DNA from: Companilactobacillus ginsenosidimutans
GTDB taxonomy: Bacteria; Bacillota; Bacilli; Lactobacillales; Lactobacillaceae
Assembly (NCBI RefSeq): GCF_001050475.1
Contig: NZ_CP012034.1
Coordinates: 2,046,001-2,110,000 of the forward strand
Direction of reading: 5' to 3'
DNA length: 64,000 bases
Shown here: piece by piece, positions 8,088-15,370 of the stretch
How positions within the stretch are numbered: the stretch's first letter is position 1
Layout of the letters: every line of letters begins with the position of its first letter
Translations under genes and position numbers: made by a program
The notes under the pieces: generated by a model
Told to the model about the DNA's origin: nothing
Database searches by the model: none
What the model saw: only the letters and a program-made list of their open reading frames with translations

Positions 8088-9299
8088 TTAGCTCCTGTAT
8101 GAAGCGTTAATTCGGACGTAATTATAAGTGAGGTCACAGCCCCAAGCTTGGCCTGTAGCAGTTCCGGAATTCAAATCTACTAAAATTGTGATTGTATTGC
8201 TCTCCAGTGTTTTTTTCATTTCTGCTTCATCAAAGTTGGCACTAGCACTGTTATCAACAAGGGCTAGCCCGTTCAACCAGACTGATGTGTGGTTGATATC
8301 AACTTTGGCGTTAGTTTGACCAATTGCGGCAATAATTCTGCCCCAGTTAGCATCTTCACCAAAGATAGCAGCTTTGACTAAGTTTGAACCAACGATGGCT
8401 TTGGAAACTTTTTGTGCGTCATCATGGTTAGCAGCATTTTTAACATTTACTTCGACTAATTTAGTTGAACCCTCTCCATCTTTGGCGATGTCCTTAGCTA
8501 GTTCACTGAGTACTTTATTGAAGGCACTGACAAATGCGGGATAATCAGCACTTTGCTCTGTGATTTCAGTGTTACCCGCTGCACCATTTGCCAAAGTTAC
8601 CACCATGTCATTGGTTGAAGTGTCACCATCAACGGTGATTTGGTTAAATGTCGAATCAACTTCGTGACTCAACATGGGTTGTAATAATCCATCAGAAATT
8701 TTTGCATCAGTAACGACGAATCCTAGCATGGTAGCCATTTTTGGATGAATCATTCCTGAACCTTTGCAAAAACCTGAGATAGTTACAGGTTTATTTTCCA
8801 CTGTCAATTGAACTGACACAGTTTTGGCATGCTTATCAGTAGTCAAAATTGCTTTAGTGACATCTGTATTGTCTTTTAATTCTAGTTCTGAAATACCATG
8901 TTCCATGATATCCATTGGCAATGGTACGCCGATGATACCTGTGGAAGCAACTCCGACGAGTTGTTGTTCAATATTAAGCTTGTTAGCAACGAGTTGTTGA
9001 ACTTTTTTAGCGTCAATCATGCCTTGGTCGCCGGTAACTGAGTTCGCATTAGCTGAATTCATTACGACTGCTTGAAGTTCATGTTTGATGTTAATTGTTT
9101 GTTTTGTTAGTTTCGTTGGTGCAGCTTGAAATTGGTTAGTTGTATAAGTTCCTGCAGCTTGAGCTGGTACCTCGGAATAAATCCAGCCCATGTCTTTGCC
9201 CTCACGCAAACCTGCGTGGATCCCATCTGATTGATAGCCCTTTGGCCAAGCAAAGGGCACAACATTGTAGGCAATTGCGTCTTCTGAAGATGTCTTCAT
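8088..9299 (-). CDS. argJ: Bifunctional ornithine acetyltransferase / N-acetylglutamate synthase
   Basis: The 403-residue precursor is of the ArgJ family. It self-cleaves before the threonine nucleophile in the conserved segment GMIHPKMATMLGF (T190), giving alpha and beta chains. The enzyme transfers acetyl from N-acetylornithine to glutamate, recycling the acetyl group, and often also makes N-acetylglutamate from acetyl-CoA. That would explain the lack of an argA-type gene in this operon. The N-terminal GIHAGLR and MNSANANSVTG motifs and the C-terminal end VRINASYRS match the family. It sits 13 bp downstream of argC. Confidence 0.94.
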   Translation of the reverse strand: MKTSSEDAIAYNVVPFAWPKGYQSDGIHAGLREGKDMGWIYSEVPAQAAGTYTTNQFQAAPTKLTKQTINIKHELQAVVMNSANANSVTGDQGMIDAKKVQQLVANKLNIEQQLVGVASTGIIGVPLPMDIMEHGISELELKDNTDVTKAILTTDKHAKTVSVQLTVENKPVTISGFCKGSGMIHPKMATMLGFVVTDAKISDGLLQPMLSHEVDSTFNQITVDGDTSTNDMVVTLANGAAGNTEITEQSADYPAFVSAFNKVLSELAKDIAKDGEGSTKLVEVNVKNAANHDDAQKVSKAIVGSNLVKAAIFGEDANWGRIIAAIGQTNAKVDINHTSVWLNGLALVDNSASANFDEAEMKKTLESNTITILVDLNSGTATGQAWGCDLTYNYVRINASYRS

Positions 9300-9312
9300 A
9301 AAAAAATTCCTC

Positions 9313-10341
9313 CTAAATTGGTAGTACAGGGATTAGGTTCAATCCTGTCTCTGGTTCAAAACCAAACATTTGATTAAAGTTTTGGATTGCTTGTCCAGCG
9401 GCACCTTTTAGGAGGTTATCAATAACACTAACTATTACGATTTGATGGGTAACAGGGTTTAATTGATAACCGATGTCACAGAAGTTAGTTCCGACAACTT
9501 GTTTCAAAGCTGGGAAAACTCCTTCAGTAGCATTTACAAAGGTGTCATCTGAGTATGTTCGGACGAAAGCATCCCGTACATCTTTTTCAGTTACGTCAGA
9601 TTTTGCCTTTGCGTAGCAACTGGCCATTATTCCACGAGTTAGTGGTAATAAGGTTGTTGTGAACTGAATATAAGGTACGTTCTCGTCCCATTCTTGTAAT
9701 TGTTGAACAATTTCTGGAATATGTTGATGTTGATTTACCTTATACAGTTGCAGATTTTCATTTGTTTGACTGAAATGAGTTAATTGAGTCAATTTCTTTC
9801 CCGCACCGGAAGTACCAGATTTGGCATCCACCACGATTGAAGTAGGGTCAATTAAATGATTTTGTACTAGTGGAGCTAAGGCCAAAATTGTTGAAGTGGC
9901 ATAGCAGCCAGGGTTTGAAACATAAGTTTCTCCCTTAGAACTAGTAAAATCTGTTAATCCATAATGTGACTTGTTCAAGTATTCAGTACTTGGAGCTTCT
10001 TTCTTGTACCATTTCTTGTAAACGTCACGTGACTTCAACCGATAGTCACCGGCTAAATCAATTACTGGGAAGTTAGCATCGATAAAAGGCTTAGCTAACT
10101 CAGTAGTTACACCGGCAGATGTTGCGAAAAAGACCATTTGGTTATTTTTCATGATATCAGCAGGATTATAAGGCAAAATGTTATCGCGTCGTCGCAGTTG
10201 AGGCATTACCGTTTCTAGAGATTGTGCTTCAGTTTGTGCGTGTCCGTATAAGTTGACTTGATCAACGTTAGGGTGTCGTAACAATAATTCAAAAAGAACG
10301 CTACCGCTATATCCGGTAACTCCGACTAGACCAACATTCAT
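9313..10341 (-). CDS. argC: N-acetyl-gamma-glutamyl-phosphate reductase
   Basis: I start this protein at the ATG at 10339-10341, giving 342 residues beginning MNVGLVGVTGYSG, a normal ArgC N-terminus. An open frame extends 32 codons further upstream, but those residues are not ArgC-like, and an AAAGGA ribosome site serves the internal ATG. The enzyme reduces N-acetylglutamyl phosphate with NADPH. The catalytic cysteine is in VSNPGCYATS (C146 in this numbering) and the general-base histidine is in the HQHIPEI segment. It is the promoter-proximal gene of argC-J-B-D. A good sigma-A promoter and a palindrome precede it. Confidence 0.93.
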   Translation of the reverse strand: MNVGLVGVTGYSGSVLFELLLRHPNVDQVNLYGHAQTEAQSLETVMPQLRRRDNILPYNPADIMKNNQMVFFATSAGVTTELAKPFIDANFPVIDLAGDYRLKSRDVYKKWYKKEAPSTEYLNKSHYGLTDFTSSKGETYVSNPGCYATSTILALAPLVQNHLIDPTSIVVDAKSGTSGAGKKLTQLTHFSQTNENLQLYKVNQHQHIPEIVQQLQEWDENVPYIQFTTTLLPLTRGIMASCYAKAKSDVTEKDVRDAFVRTYSDDTFVNATEGVFPALKQVVGTNFCDIGYQLNPVTHQIVIVSVIDNLLKGAAGQAIQNFNQMFGFEPETGLNLIPVLPI

Positions 10342-10379
10342 TAGGATCATCCTTTCTTTGATATCTGATTTATAACTCT

Positions 10380-10401
10380 GTACTAAAATTTTTATTAGTA
10401 C
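10380..10401. promoter_or_regulatory. Palindrome just downstream of the argC promoter, candidate ARG box
   Basis: The 22-bp site pairs GTACTAA with its complement and contains a central AATAAAAATT, which matches the AAT-WWWW-ATT core of ArgR operators but not the flanking TG/CA. On the minus strand it lies directly after the predicted start of transcription, a suitable position for a repressor. A second, looser inverted repeat, ATGATAA/TTATCAT, lies at 10455-10477. Confidence 0.4.
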
Positions 10402-10415
10402 GAGAATTAATAACC

Positions 10416-10444
10416 ACAGTACACTCTTATGTGGCAAATGACAA
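10416..10444 (-). promoter_or_regulatory. Predicted promoter of argCJBD
   Basis: Read on the minus strand, TTGTCA (10439-10444) and TACTGT (10416-10421) are separated by 17 bp. This is the best sigma-A match upstream of argC. Confidence 0.5.
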
Positions 10445-10575
10445 GCTTTTTTTAATGATAATTCTAATTTTTATCATTTTAGGAATAGTGCCATGTCGGG
10501 GTTTTAAGGATTCATTTTCAGAAAATTAGTTTAGTTTTCTAATAATTGGGATAAGTATTATGAGAGTGGGGATAT

Positions 10576-10749
10576 GCCGCCTGCGGTCGAAAACGGTGAG
10601 GCTGCTGTGGGACCGCCCTGAGCCGAGGTCTCAGGGCTCGATTTTAAGCCTTGCATGGTTCTCGCAAGTCTTAAAAGTCGTCCAGTACTGTAAGCGATAA
10701 ATCGCCAACAGTACTTTCACTGCTTGCCTCAACGTTTTCGACCTCCGGC
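10576..10749 (+). repeat. Structured intergenic element, class A copy 2
   Basis: The outer stem pairs GGTCGAAAACG (10585-10595) with CGTTTTCGACC (10733-10743), extended by GCCG/CGGC at the ends and TGAGGC/GCCTCA inside. Hairpin 1 is CCCTGAG/CTCAGGG, hairpin 2 is TTTTAAG...CTTAAAA, hairpin 3 is AGTACTGT/ACAGTACT with an inner GCGAT/ATCGC. It is nearly identical to copy 3 (13068-13239); the hairpin-1 difference is compensatory (T-A here, C-G there). Confidence 0.87.
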
Positions 10750-10818
10750 TGGTTTTGCTGAATATTGCAGCATGTCAATTCTTTCATTTCGTTCTGGGGT
10801 CAGAATAGGTGAGAACAA

Positions 10819-10852
10819 AAAAGAACCACAATAATGAAATTGTGATTCTTTT
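10819..10852. terminator. Terminator-like hairpin downstream of the NiaP-like gene
   Basis: AAAAGAACCACAAT and ATTGTGATTCTTTT flank a 6-nt loop; the minus strand ends in a T-run. It would end minus-strand transcription from the permease gene. A very similar hairpin occurs at 13471-13502 beside the sister class A element. Confidence 0.75.
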
Positions 10853-10938
10853 CGTCTTCCAGTTAATATTCTGTTAATTAGAGTTAACAATTCGAAAAGT
10901 CGGAGTGCACTGTCTTCGAATATCTAGCTGGTTGTTGT

Positions 10939-12135
10939 TTATCTAGCTTGATCGACTTGGTCGTTGTCTTTTAATCCGAAAGTTGTAATTAACAATCCGA
11001 TAATTAGAGCAATTACGAAGTAGAAGAAGATTGTTGTAATGCTTACTTTTAATCCTAATGATACACCGATTAAATAAGGTCCAATTGTTGCACCGATTCT
11101 ACCGATGGCTTGAGTGAAACCAATTCCGGTTCCACGGTGAGTGATTGGATATTGTGTCGGAGTCATTGCAATCATAATTCCCCATGCACCTAAGGTGAAG
11201 AAGGAGAGGAGAATACTACTGAAGATTACCATACCTGATGAATTGGCTGTGGCGAATAAGAATGATCCTATCAATGTTCCTAATAAATAAATGAAGAGAA
11301 CTTTTTTACGACTAATCTTATCCATCAAAAAGGCAGCTAAGAAATATCCAGGTAATTGGGCAAAACTAGTAATTAAAGTGTATCCAAAACTGTGGATCAT
11401 TGAAAAACCACGAGCAATTAATACACTAGGTAGCCATAGGAATAGTCCGTAATATACGAACATAATTATGAACCATAAAATACTTAAACAAATTGTCGCA
11501 CGACGGAATTCTGGTGACCATATTTGTGCTAATGATACTTTTAAATTTAATTTATTGTTCTTAACATTATGCTCATCAGATAAATGACGGCGCAATACTA
11601 AAGTATAAAGTGCCATTAATGAAGTGATGATTACAGTTGGACGCCATCCATAAATTGGCATGAACAAGAATGCTAGTAATGATGCGAAAATCCAACCAAT
11701 AGCCCAGAAGCTATCTACTAAAATTAGCATCTTCGAACGTTTATCACCGGAGAATGAATCAGCGATAATTGTTGCTGCAACTGGTAGCTCCCCACCTAAT
11801 CCGATACCAGTAATAAAACGAATAATCATGAATTGATAAACGTTTTGAGTTAATGCTAAACCTAAGTTACTAATTGAAAAAACCAATAATGTAATAATAA
11901 TGATGTTCTTTTTACCAAAACGATCAGCTAGATAACCGAACAAAATTGCCCCAATCATCATACCAACAGTTGTGATGGCACCGACTGAACCAAGTTGTCC
12001 CGGTGTTAGTGCCCATTCTTTTTTGATCAATGGCATGATGAAAGATAGTAATCCCACATCAGCAGCGTCAAATAGCCAAGCAGTTCCAAGAACCATTAAC
12101 AATTTGAGACCAGTGTTTTTTCGTACTGTTTCCAA
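10939..12135 (-). CDS. MFS transporter, NiaP-like niacin permease
   Basis: This 398-residue major-facilitator protein has 12 predicted membrane segments. The N-terminus (LGTAWLFDAADVGLLSFIMPLIKKEW) closely follows the pattern of NiaP/YceI niacin permeases and aromatic-acid:proton symporters. The loop 2-3 motif GYLADRFGKKN is intact. The gene starts with TTG at 12133-12135 behind a GGGGGT ribosome site. Its neighbour upstream encodes an NrtR-type NAD-linked regulator, which supports niacin or nicotinamide uptake. A 21-bp palindrome overlaps the promoter region. Aromatic-acid uptake is the main alternative. Confidence 0.72.
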   Translation of the reverse strand: METVRKNTGLKLLMVLGTAWLFDAADVGLLSFIMPLIKKEWALTPGQLGSVGAITTVGMMIGAILFGYLADRFGKKNIIIITLLVFSISNLGLALTQNVYQFMIIRFITGIGLGGELPVAATIIADSFSGDKRSKMLILVDSFWAIGWIFASLLAFLFMPIYGWRPTVIITSLMALYTLVLRRHLSDEHNVKNNKLNLKVSLAQIWSPEFRRATICLSILWFIIMFVYYGLFLWLPSVLIARGFSMIHSFGYTLITSFAQLPGYFLAAFLMDKISRKKVLFIYLLGTLIGSFLFATANSSGMVIFSSILLSFFTLGAWGIMIAMTPTQYPITHRGTGIGFTQAIGRIGATIGPYLIGVSLGLKVSITTIFFYFVIALIIGLLITTFGLKDNDQVDQAR

Positions 12136-12178
12136 ATCTTTACCCCCAAAAAATTATATTTTATATTTATTTAATTAT

Positions 12179-12199
12179 TAAAGGTACTTTTTACCTTTA
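12179..12199. promoter_or_regulatory. Perfect palindrome, candidate NrtR operator
   Basis: TAAAGGTA and TACCTTTA flank 5 bp. The site lies 44 bp upstream of the NiaP-like start codon, between it and the end of the Nudix regulator gene, and would overlap the -35 region of a promoter whose -10 is the TATAAT-like sequence near 12155 (minus strand). Confidence 0.5.
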
Positions 12200-12211
12200 T
12201 TAACATAAAAA

Positions 12212-12229
12212 AAGACTACCATTAGTCTT
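12212..12229 (-). terminator. Terminator of the NrtR-type regulator gene
   Basis: AAGACTA/TAGTCTT with a 4-nt loop; on the minus strand it is followed by seven T. It overlaps the stop codon of the regulator, so the permease gene downstream probably needs its own promoter. Confidence 0.8.
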
Positions 12230-12992
12230 ATCGAGGGTCAAGAATTTGAGCTAATTTGTAAAGTTTAGCAGGACGGCCGCTTTTTCCATGCTCAAATCCA
12301 ACTTCAGAAAACAAATGCCCATGCGTTTTTCGGAAATTGGAATTGTCGATTTCATTGACAGATCTTTTATTAAAAGTTGCGTATACTTCACGTGCTTTTT
12401 TCAGAGTAAAACTATCCCCTAAAATCAAAAGGATAGTTGGAAGATAATCTAGACGATTAGTAACACGTTTAAATGCTTCTCGCAAAATAAGGGAATGGTC
12501 AGAGATTAAATTTTTTGATGCGTCAAGTTGATCAACTTTTTGATAAAAATCATTTTCGGAGACTGTATCGGCCAAAGTGTGAAATACGAAGTTTTGATAT
12601 TTCAAAACATAAGAAGTTTGATCATAATCGACAGCAAACCATGCTGCATCCTTAGCACCGTATCCAGGTGTTAAGTCGGGCATGGAAGGTAAGTAGGTCA
12701 TATAAGTCAAAGCAATCTCACGTTTGTCTAAACTGCGATGAACATTACTGAAAGTTTCCAATTGTTCAGTATAAAAATTGGGGAGATCGATGCCAATTTT
12801 TTCCCGGATTAAACGAAGAGAGGCCTCTTCAGCGTTTTCGTTGACTCGTAATAGGGTCGTTGGAAGGCCCCATTTATCGGTATATGGAGCTCGGGAGTTT
12901 TTGATTAATAAGACCATGACTTTTTCTGAGTTAGAGTCAAAGCTCCAGATGATATTCACGATGTTAACAGTCAAATTTTCAGTTGAGTTCAT
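12228..12992 (-). CDS. NrtR-type Nudix-domain transcriptional regulator
   Basis: The 254-residue protein has an N-terminal Nudix fold (about residues 1-150) and a C-terminal winged helix (about 170-254, with LKKAREVYATFN and FSEVGFEHGKSGRPAKLYKL). The Nudix box region, NENAEEASLRLIREKIGIDL, keeps the helix but lacks the full RExxEE catalytic set, as in NrtR regulators that sense ADP-ribose or related NAD metabolites without hydrolysing them. It sits directly upstream of the NiaP-like permease, consistent with control of NAD precursor uptake. It has its own terminator. A class A element begins 75 bp upstream of its start codon. Confidence 0.83.
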   Translation of the reverse strand: MNSTENLTVNIVNIIWSFDSNSEKVMVLLIKNSRAPYTDKWGLPTTLLRVNENAEEASLRLIREKIGIDLPNFYTEQLETFSNVHRSLDKREIALTYMTYLPSMPDLTPGYGAKDAAWFAVDYDQTSYVLKYQNFVFHTLADTVSENDFYQKVDQLDASKNLISDHSLILREAFKRVTNRLDYLPTILLILGDSFTLKKAREVYATFNKRSVNEIDNSNFRKTHGHLFSEVGFEHGKSGRPAKLYKLAQILDPR

Positions 12993-13067
12993 TTTGTATA
13001 CCTTCCAAACAAGTTAACTTTTATTATATATTAATTTGTTGAAAATAAATATATACGGTGGGGATAT

Positions 13068-13239
13068 GCCGCCTGCGGTCGAAAACGTTGAGGCCGCTGT
13101 GGGACCGACCCGAGCCGAGGTCTCGGGGCTCGATTTTAAGCCTTGCATGGTTCGCAAGTCTTAAAAGTCGTCCAGTACTGTATTCGATAAATCGCCAACA
13201 CTACTTTCACTGCTGGCCTCAACGTTTTCGACCTCCGGC
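13068..13239 (+). repeat. Structured intergenic element, class A copy 3
   Basis: This copy matches copy 2 over nearly its whole length, including GGGGATATGCC at the left flank. The outer stem pairs GGTCGAAAACGTTGAGGC with GCCTCAACGTTTTCGACC without mismatch. Hairpin 1 is CCCGAG/CTCGGG. In hairpin 3 the right arm reads ACACTACT, introducing one mismatch against AGTACTGT. It lies upstream of the NrtR-type gene. Confidence 0.87.
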
Positions 13240-13271
13240 TGGGTTTTGCCAATAATGCAGTGTTGATAATT

Positions 13272-13454
13272 TTAATTAGCATTGGTGATGGTCTTAGTGA
13301 AATCTTTCTGTACCTGCGATTTTCTCATTTTATGTTCTGGGCAAAATAAATAGCTTCGGAAATAATGGTTATATCTACAAATTTGATTTAGATTGCAGTA
13401 ATAAAATTCAAATGTATGAGAGTATTTCTGGAACGTTGAATCATCCAAATACAT
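13272..13454 (-). CDS. Doubtful 60-residue ORF next to class A copy 3
   Basis: An ATG at 13452-13454 has a GGAG four bases upstream and opens 60 codons, rich in Tyr, Phe and His with two Cys (YYCNLNQICRY, LFCPEHKMRK). I do not recognise it. It lies between a terminator hairpin (13471-13502) and the class A element. The matching interval beside class A copy 2 is much shorter and has no equivalent frame, although its TTCGTTCTGGGG resembles part of this ORF. It may be a decayed coding remnant or chance. Confidence 0.2.
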   Translation of the reverse strand: MYLDDSTFQKYSHTFEFYYCNLNQICRYNHYFRSYLFCPEHKMRKSQVQKDFTKTITNAN

Positions 13455-13470
13455 ACTAACTCCAATAAAA

Positions 13471-13502
13471 AAGGAACCACAATATCATAATTGTGATTCC
13501 TT
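13471..13502. terminator. Terminator-like hairpin, sister of the one at 10819
   Basis: AAGGAACCACAAT and ATTGTGATTCCTT flank a 6-nt loop; the minus strand continues into TTTTTT. It would end transcripts of the ABC operon after they pass the class A copy 4. Confidence 0.75.
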
Positions 13503-13546
13503 GTGTTGGATTTATTAATGTATATAACAGTGAGATTGATAGATAA

Positions 13547-13729
13547 GTCGGAGTTCAGGACCGGGGAAATCCAGCAGTGAAAGTACTGTTAGTGCTTTAG
13601 CACTTACAGTACAGGGCGATATGGAGACTTGCATGAACTTTGCAAGGCTTCATATCGAACTTTGAGACCGCACTTAGGCTCAAAGTGTCCCACACAGCAG
13701 GATTTTCCCCGGTCCTGAACGGAGACGGC
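13547..13729 (-). repeat. Structured intergenic element, class A copy 4 (reverse orientation)
   Basis: The outer stem pairs GTTCAGGACCGGGGAAATCC (13553-13572) with its complement at 13700-13720. Read on the minus strand it shows the class order: GCCGTCTCC end, GTGTGGGAC, hairpin ACTTTGAG/CTCAAAGT with loop CCTAAGTGCGGT, hairpin GATATGAAGCCTTGCA/TGCAAGTCTCCATATC, hairpin CTGTACTGT with inner AGTGCT/AGCACT, TTTCACTGC, and TCCGAC end. It starts 4 bp after the stop codon of the ABC ATPase gene, so it is likely carried in the 3' untranslated region of that operon. Confidence 0.87.
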
Positions 13730-13733
13730 ATAT

Positions 13734-14483
13734 TTAGAAATACTCGAGTAAATCTTCTTCTTTCAACTTAGCCTTAGCCTCAGTATCAAGATCCAAAATA
13801 ATCTTACCTTTTTTCAAAACAATCAATCGATTGCCATACTTAACAGCTTCGCTCAAGTTATGCGTAACCATCAAACAAGTAAGCTCTTTATCCTTAACAG
13901 TTTTGTCAGTTAACTCCATAAGTTCCTGACTAGTTTGAGGGTCAAGCGCAGCAGTATGTTCATCCAATAGCAGCAACTCTGGTTTTTGAATGATTGCCAT
14001 TAGAAAACTCAAAGTTTGGCGTTGACCACCTGATAGATTGTCGGTAAATGTGTTTAGACGATTATCCAATGTGGGTAGGTCTGCGGTTAATTTTTCGAAT
14101 GATTCCATGTTGTCTTTTAGATGACGTAAACGTAACCTGCGAGGGAGTCCGCGGCGTTTTGCTAAGAGCAAATTCTCAGCTACTGTCATCCTTGGAGATG
14201 TTCCTAATTTGGGATCCTGGTAGACACGTGAAATAAATTTACTTCGTTTAGCTAAATTTTTTCCAGTGATGTCATCATCGTTCAATAAAATTTTTCCAGA
14301 AGTGATGGAATTGGCGCCGGTTATTGCGTCAAGCAGTGTGGACTTGCCGGCACCGTTTGTTCCTAGGACTACGATGAAGTCTTTGGGATAAATTTTTAAG
14401 TTGATACCATCTAAAATATTTAAATTTTGATTGTCGTTATAAATTGTCTTAACGGCGTTATCTATTTCCATGATTGGTTTCAT
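13734..14483 (-). CDS. ABC transporter ATP-binding protein, TrpZ-type
   Basis: The 249-residue ATPase has Walker A GTNGAGKST (residues 42-50), the signature LSGGQRQ and Walker B LLLDEHTAALDP. The DEHTAALDP form is typical of the COG1101 ATPases that pair with COG4120 permeases and COG2984 binding proteins (the TrpXYZ group). It is the third gene of the operon and overlaps the permease stop by 4 bp (ATGA). It energises import of the ligand captured by the binding protein encoded first. Tryptophan is the best-known substrate of this group in Firmicutes, but tyrosine and other ligands are possible. Confidence 0.88.
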   Translation of the reverse strand: MKPIMEIDNAVKTIYNDNQNLNILDGINLKIYPKDFIVVLGTNGAGKSTLLDAITGANSITSGKILLNDDDITGKNLAKRSKFISRVYQDPKLGTSPRMTVAENLLLAKRRGLPRRLRLRHLKDNMESFEKLTADLPTLDNRLNTFTDNLSGGQRQTLSFLMAIIQKPELLLLDEHTAALDPQTSQELMELTDKTVKDKELTCLMVTHNLSEAVKYGNRLIVLKKGKIILDLDTEAKAKLKEEDLLEYF

Positions 14484-15370
14484 TTGGTTTTTACCCCATT
14501 TCTAAAGGCACGGAAGAATTGCTCACGAATTGTTGGTAGGGCAAGGCATAGTGCCAAGATGATGGCTGAAATTAGTTTCAAGTCGTTGGTGTTGAATCCT
14601 AGTTGGAGCACGATCATTAGGATTAGGCGGTACACGATACTACCTATTACTATAGTAATAATACGAATACTTAATGGAACGTTTGGATAAATCACTTCAC
14701 CAATGATGATGGCTGAAAGTCCGATAACAATGGATCCGATACCCATGTTGACGTCGGCGAATCCGTTTTGTTGAGCAATTAATCCACCTGTTAAGGCTAC
14801 GATTCCGTTTGAAATCATGATACCGATGAACTTCATTGAAGTTGTATTGATACCAAGGGATGCAGCCATTGTTTCGTTGTCACCAGTTGAGATGAGGGCC
14901 TGTCCTTTTTCTGTGTTCAAGAAGAGTGTTAATAGGAAGATAATTACTGCTAACAAAATTATTCCAACGAAAATTCCGTTGAAGTTTGTGGGTAATTTGT
15001 CTAAACCAAATTGGTTGAAGACGTTGGTTGGCTTAGTTAATGACATATTAGCTTTTCCCAAAATCCTTAAATTGACTGAGTAAAGTCCTGTCATTGTTAA
15101 GATACCTGCTAGCAAACTCGGAATATTCATTTTGGCATACATGAATGCAGTCATGAAACCAGCTAAACATCCGAAGATAAAGGCAATTAACATTGCTAAT
15201 TCGGGGTTCATTCCGCGTTGTATGAACATTACAGTTGTGACGGCACCGAGTGGGAAAGCGCCTTCAACGGTCATATCAGGAAAATCGAGAATTCGGAAGG
15301 TAATAAACAATCCGATGGCCATAATTGACCAGATTAAACCTTGGCTAATTGTTGAGACGATTAGATTCAT
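14480..15370 (-). CDS. ABC transporter permease, TrpY-type
   Basis: This 296-residue membrane protein has about eight predicted segments and belongs to the branched-chain-type permease superfamily (COG4120). It begins MNLIVSTISQGLIWSIMAIGLFITFRI and contains the conserved FPDMTVEGAFPLGA segment near residue 30. It overlaps the genes on both sides by 4 bp (start overlaps the binding-protein stop at 15367-15370, stop overlaps the ATPase start), which indicates tight translational coupling within the importer operon. Confidence 0.87.
   Translation of the reverse strand: MNLIVSTISQGLIWSIMAIGLFITFRILDFPDMTVEGAFPLGAVTTVMFIQRGMNPELAMLIAFIFGCLAGFMTAFMYAKMNIPSLLAGILTMTGLYSVNLRILGKANMSLTKPTNVFNQFGLDKLPTNFNGIFVGIILLAVIIFLLTLFLNTEKGQALISTGDNETMAASLGINTTSMKFIGIMISNGIVALTGGLIAQQNGFADVNMGIGSIVIGLSAIIIGEVIYPNVPLSIRIITIVIGSIVYRLILMIVLQLGFNTNDLKLISAIILALCLALPTIREQFFRAFRNGVKTK

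Noticed and set aside
10890..10921. ATTCGAA/TTCGAAT hairpin with TCGGAGTGCACTG inside, as a remnant of a class A end
   Set aside because: The match to the element end is only about 10 bp and the stem is short; it may be part of the NiaP-like gene's 3' region instead.
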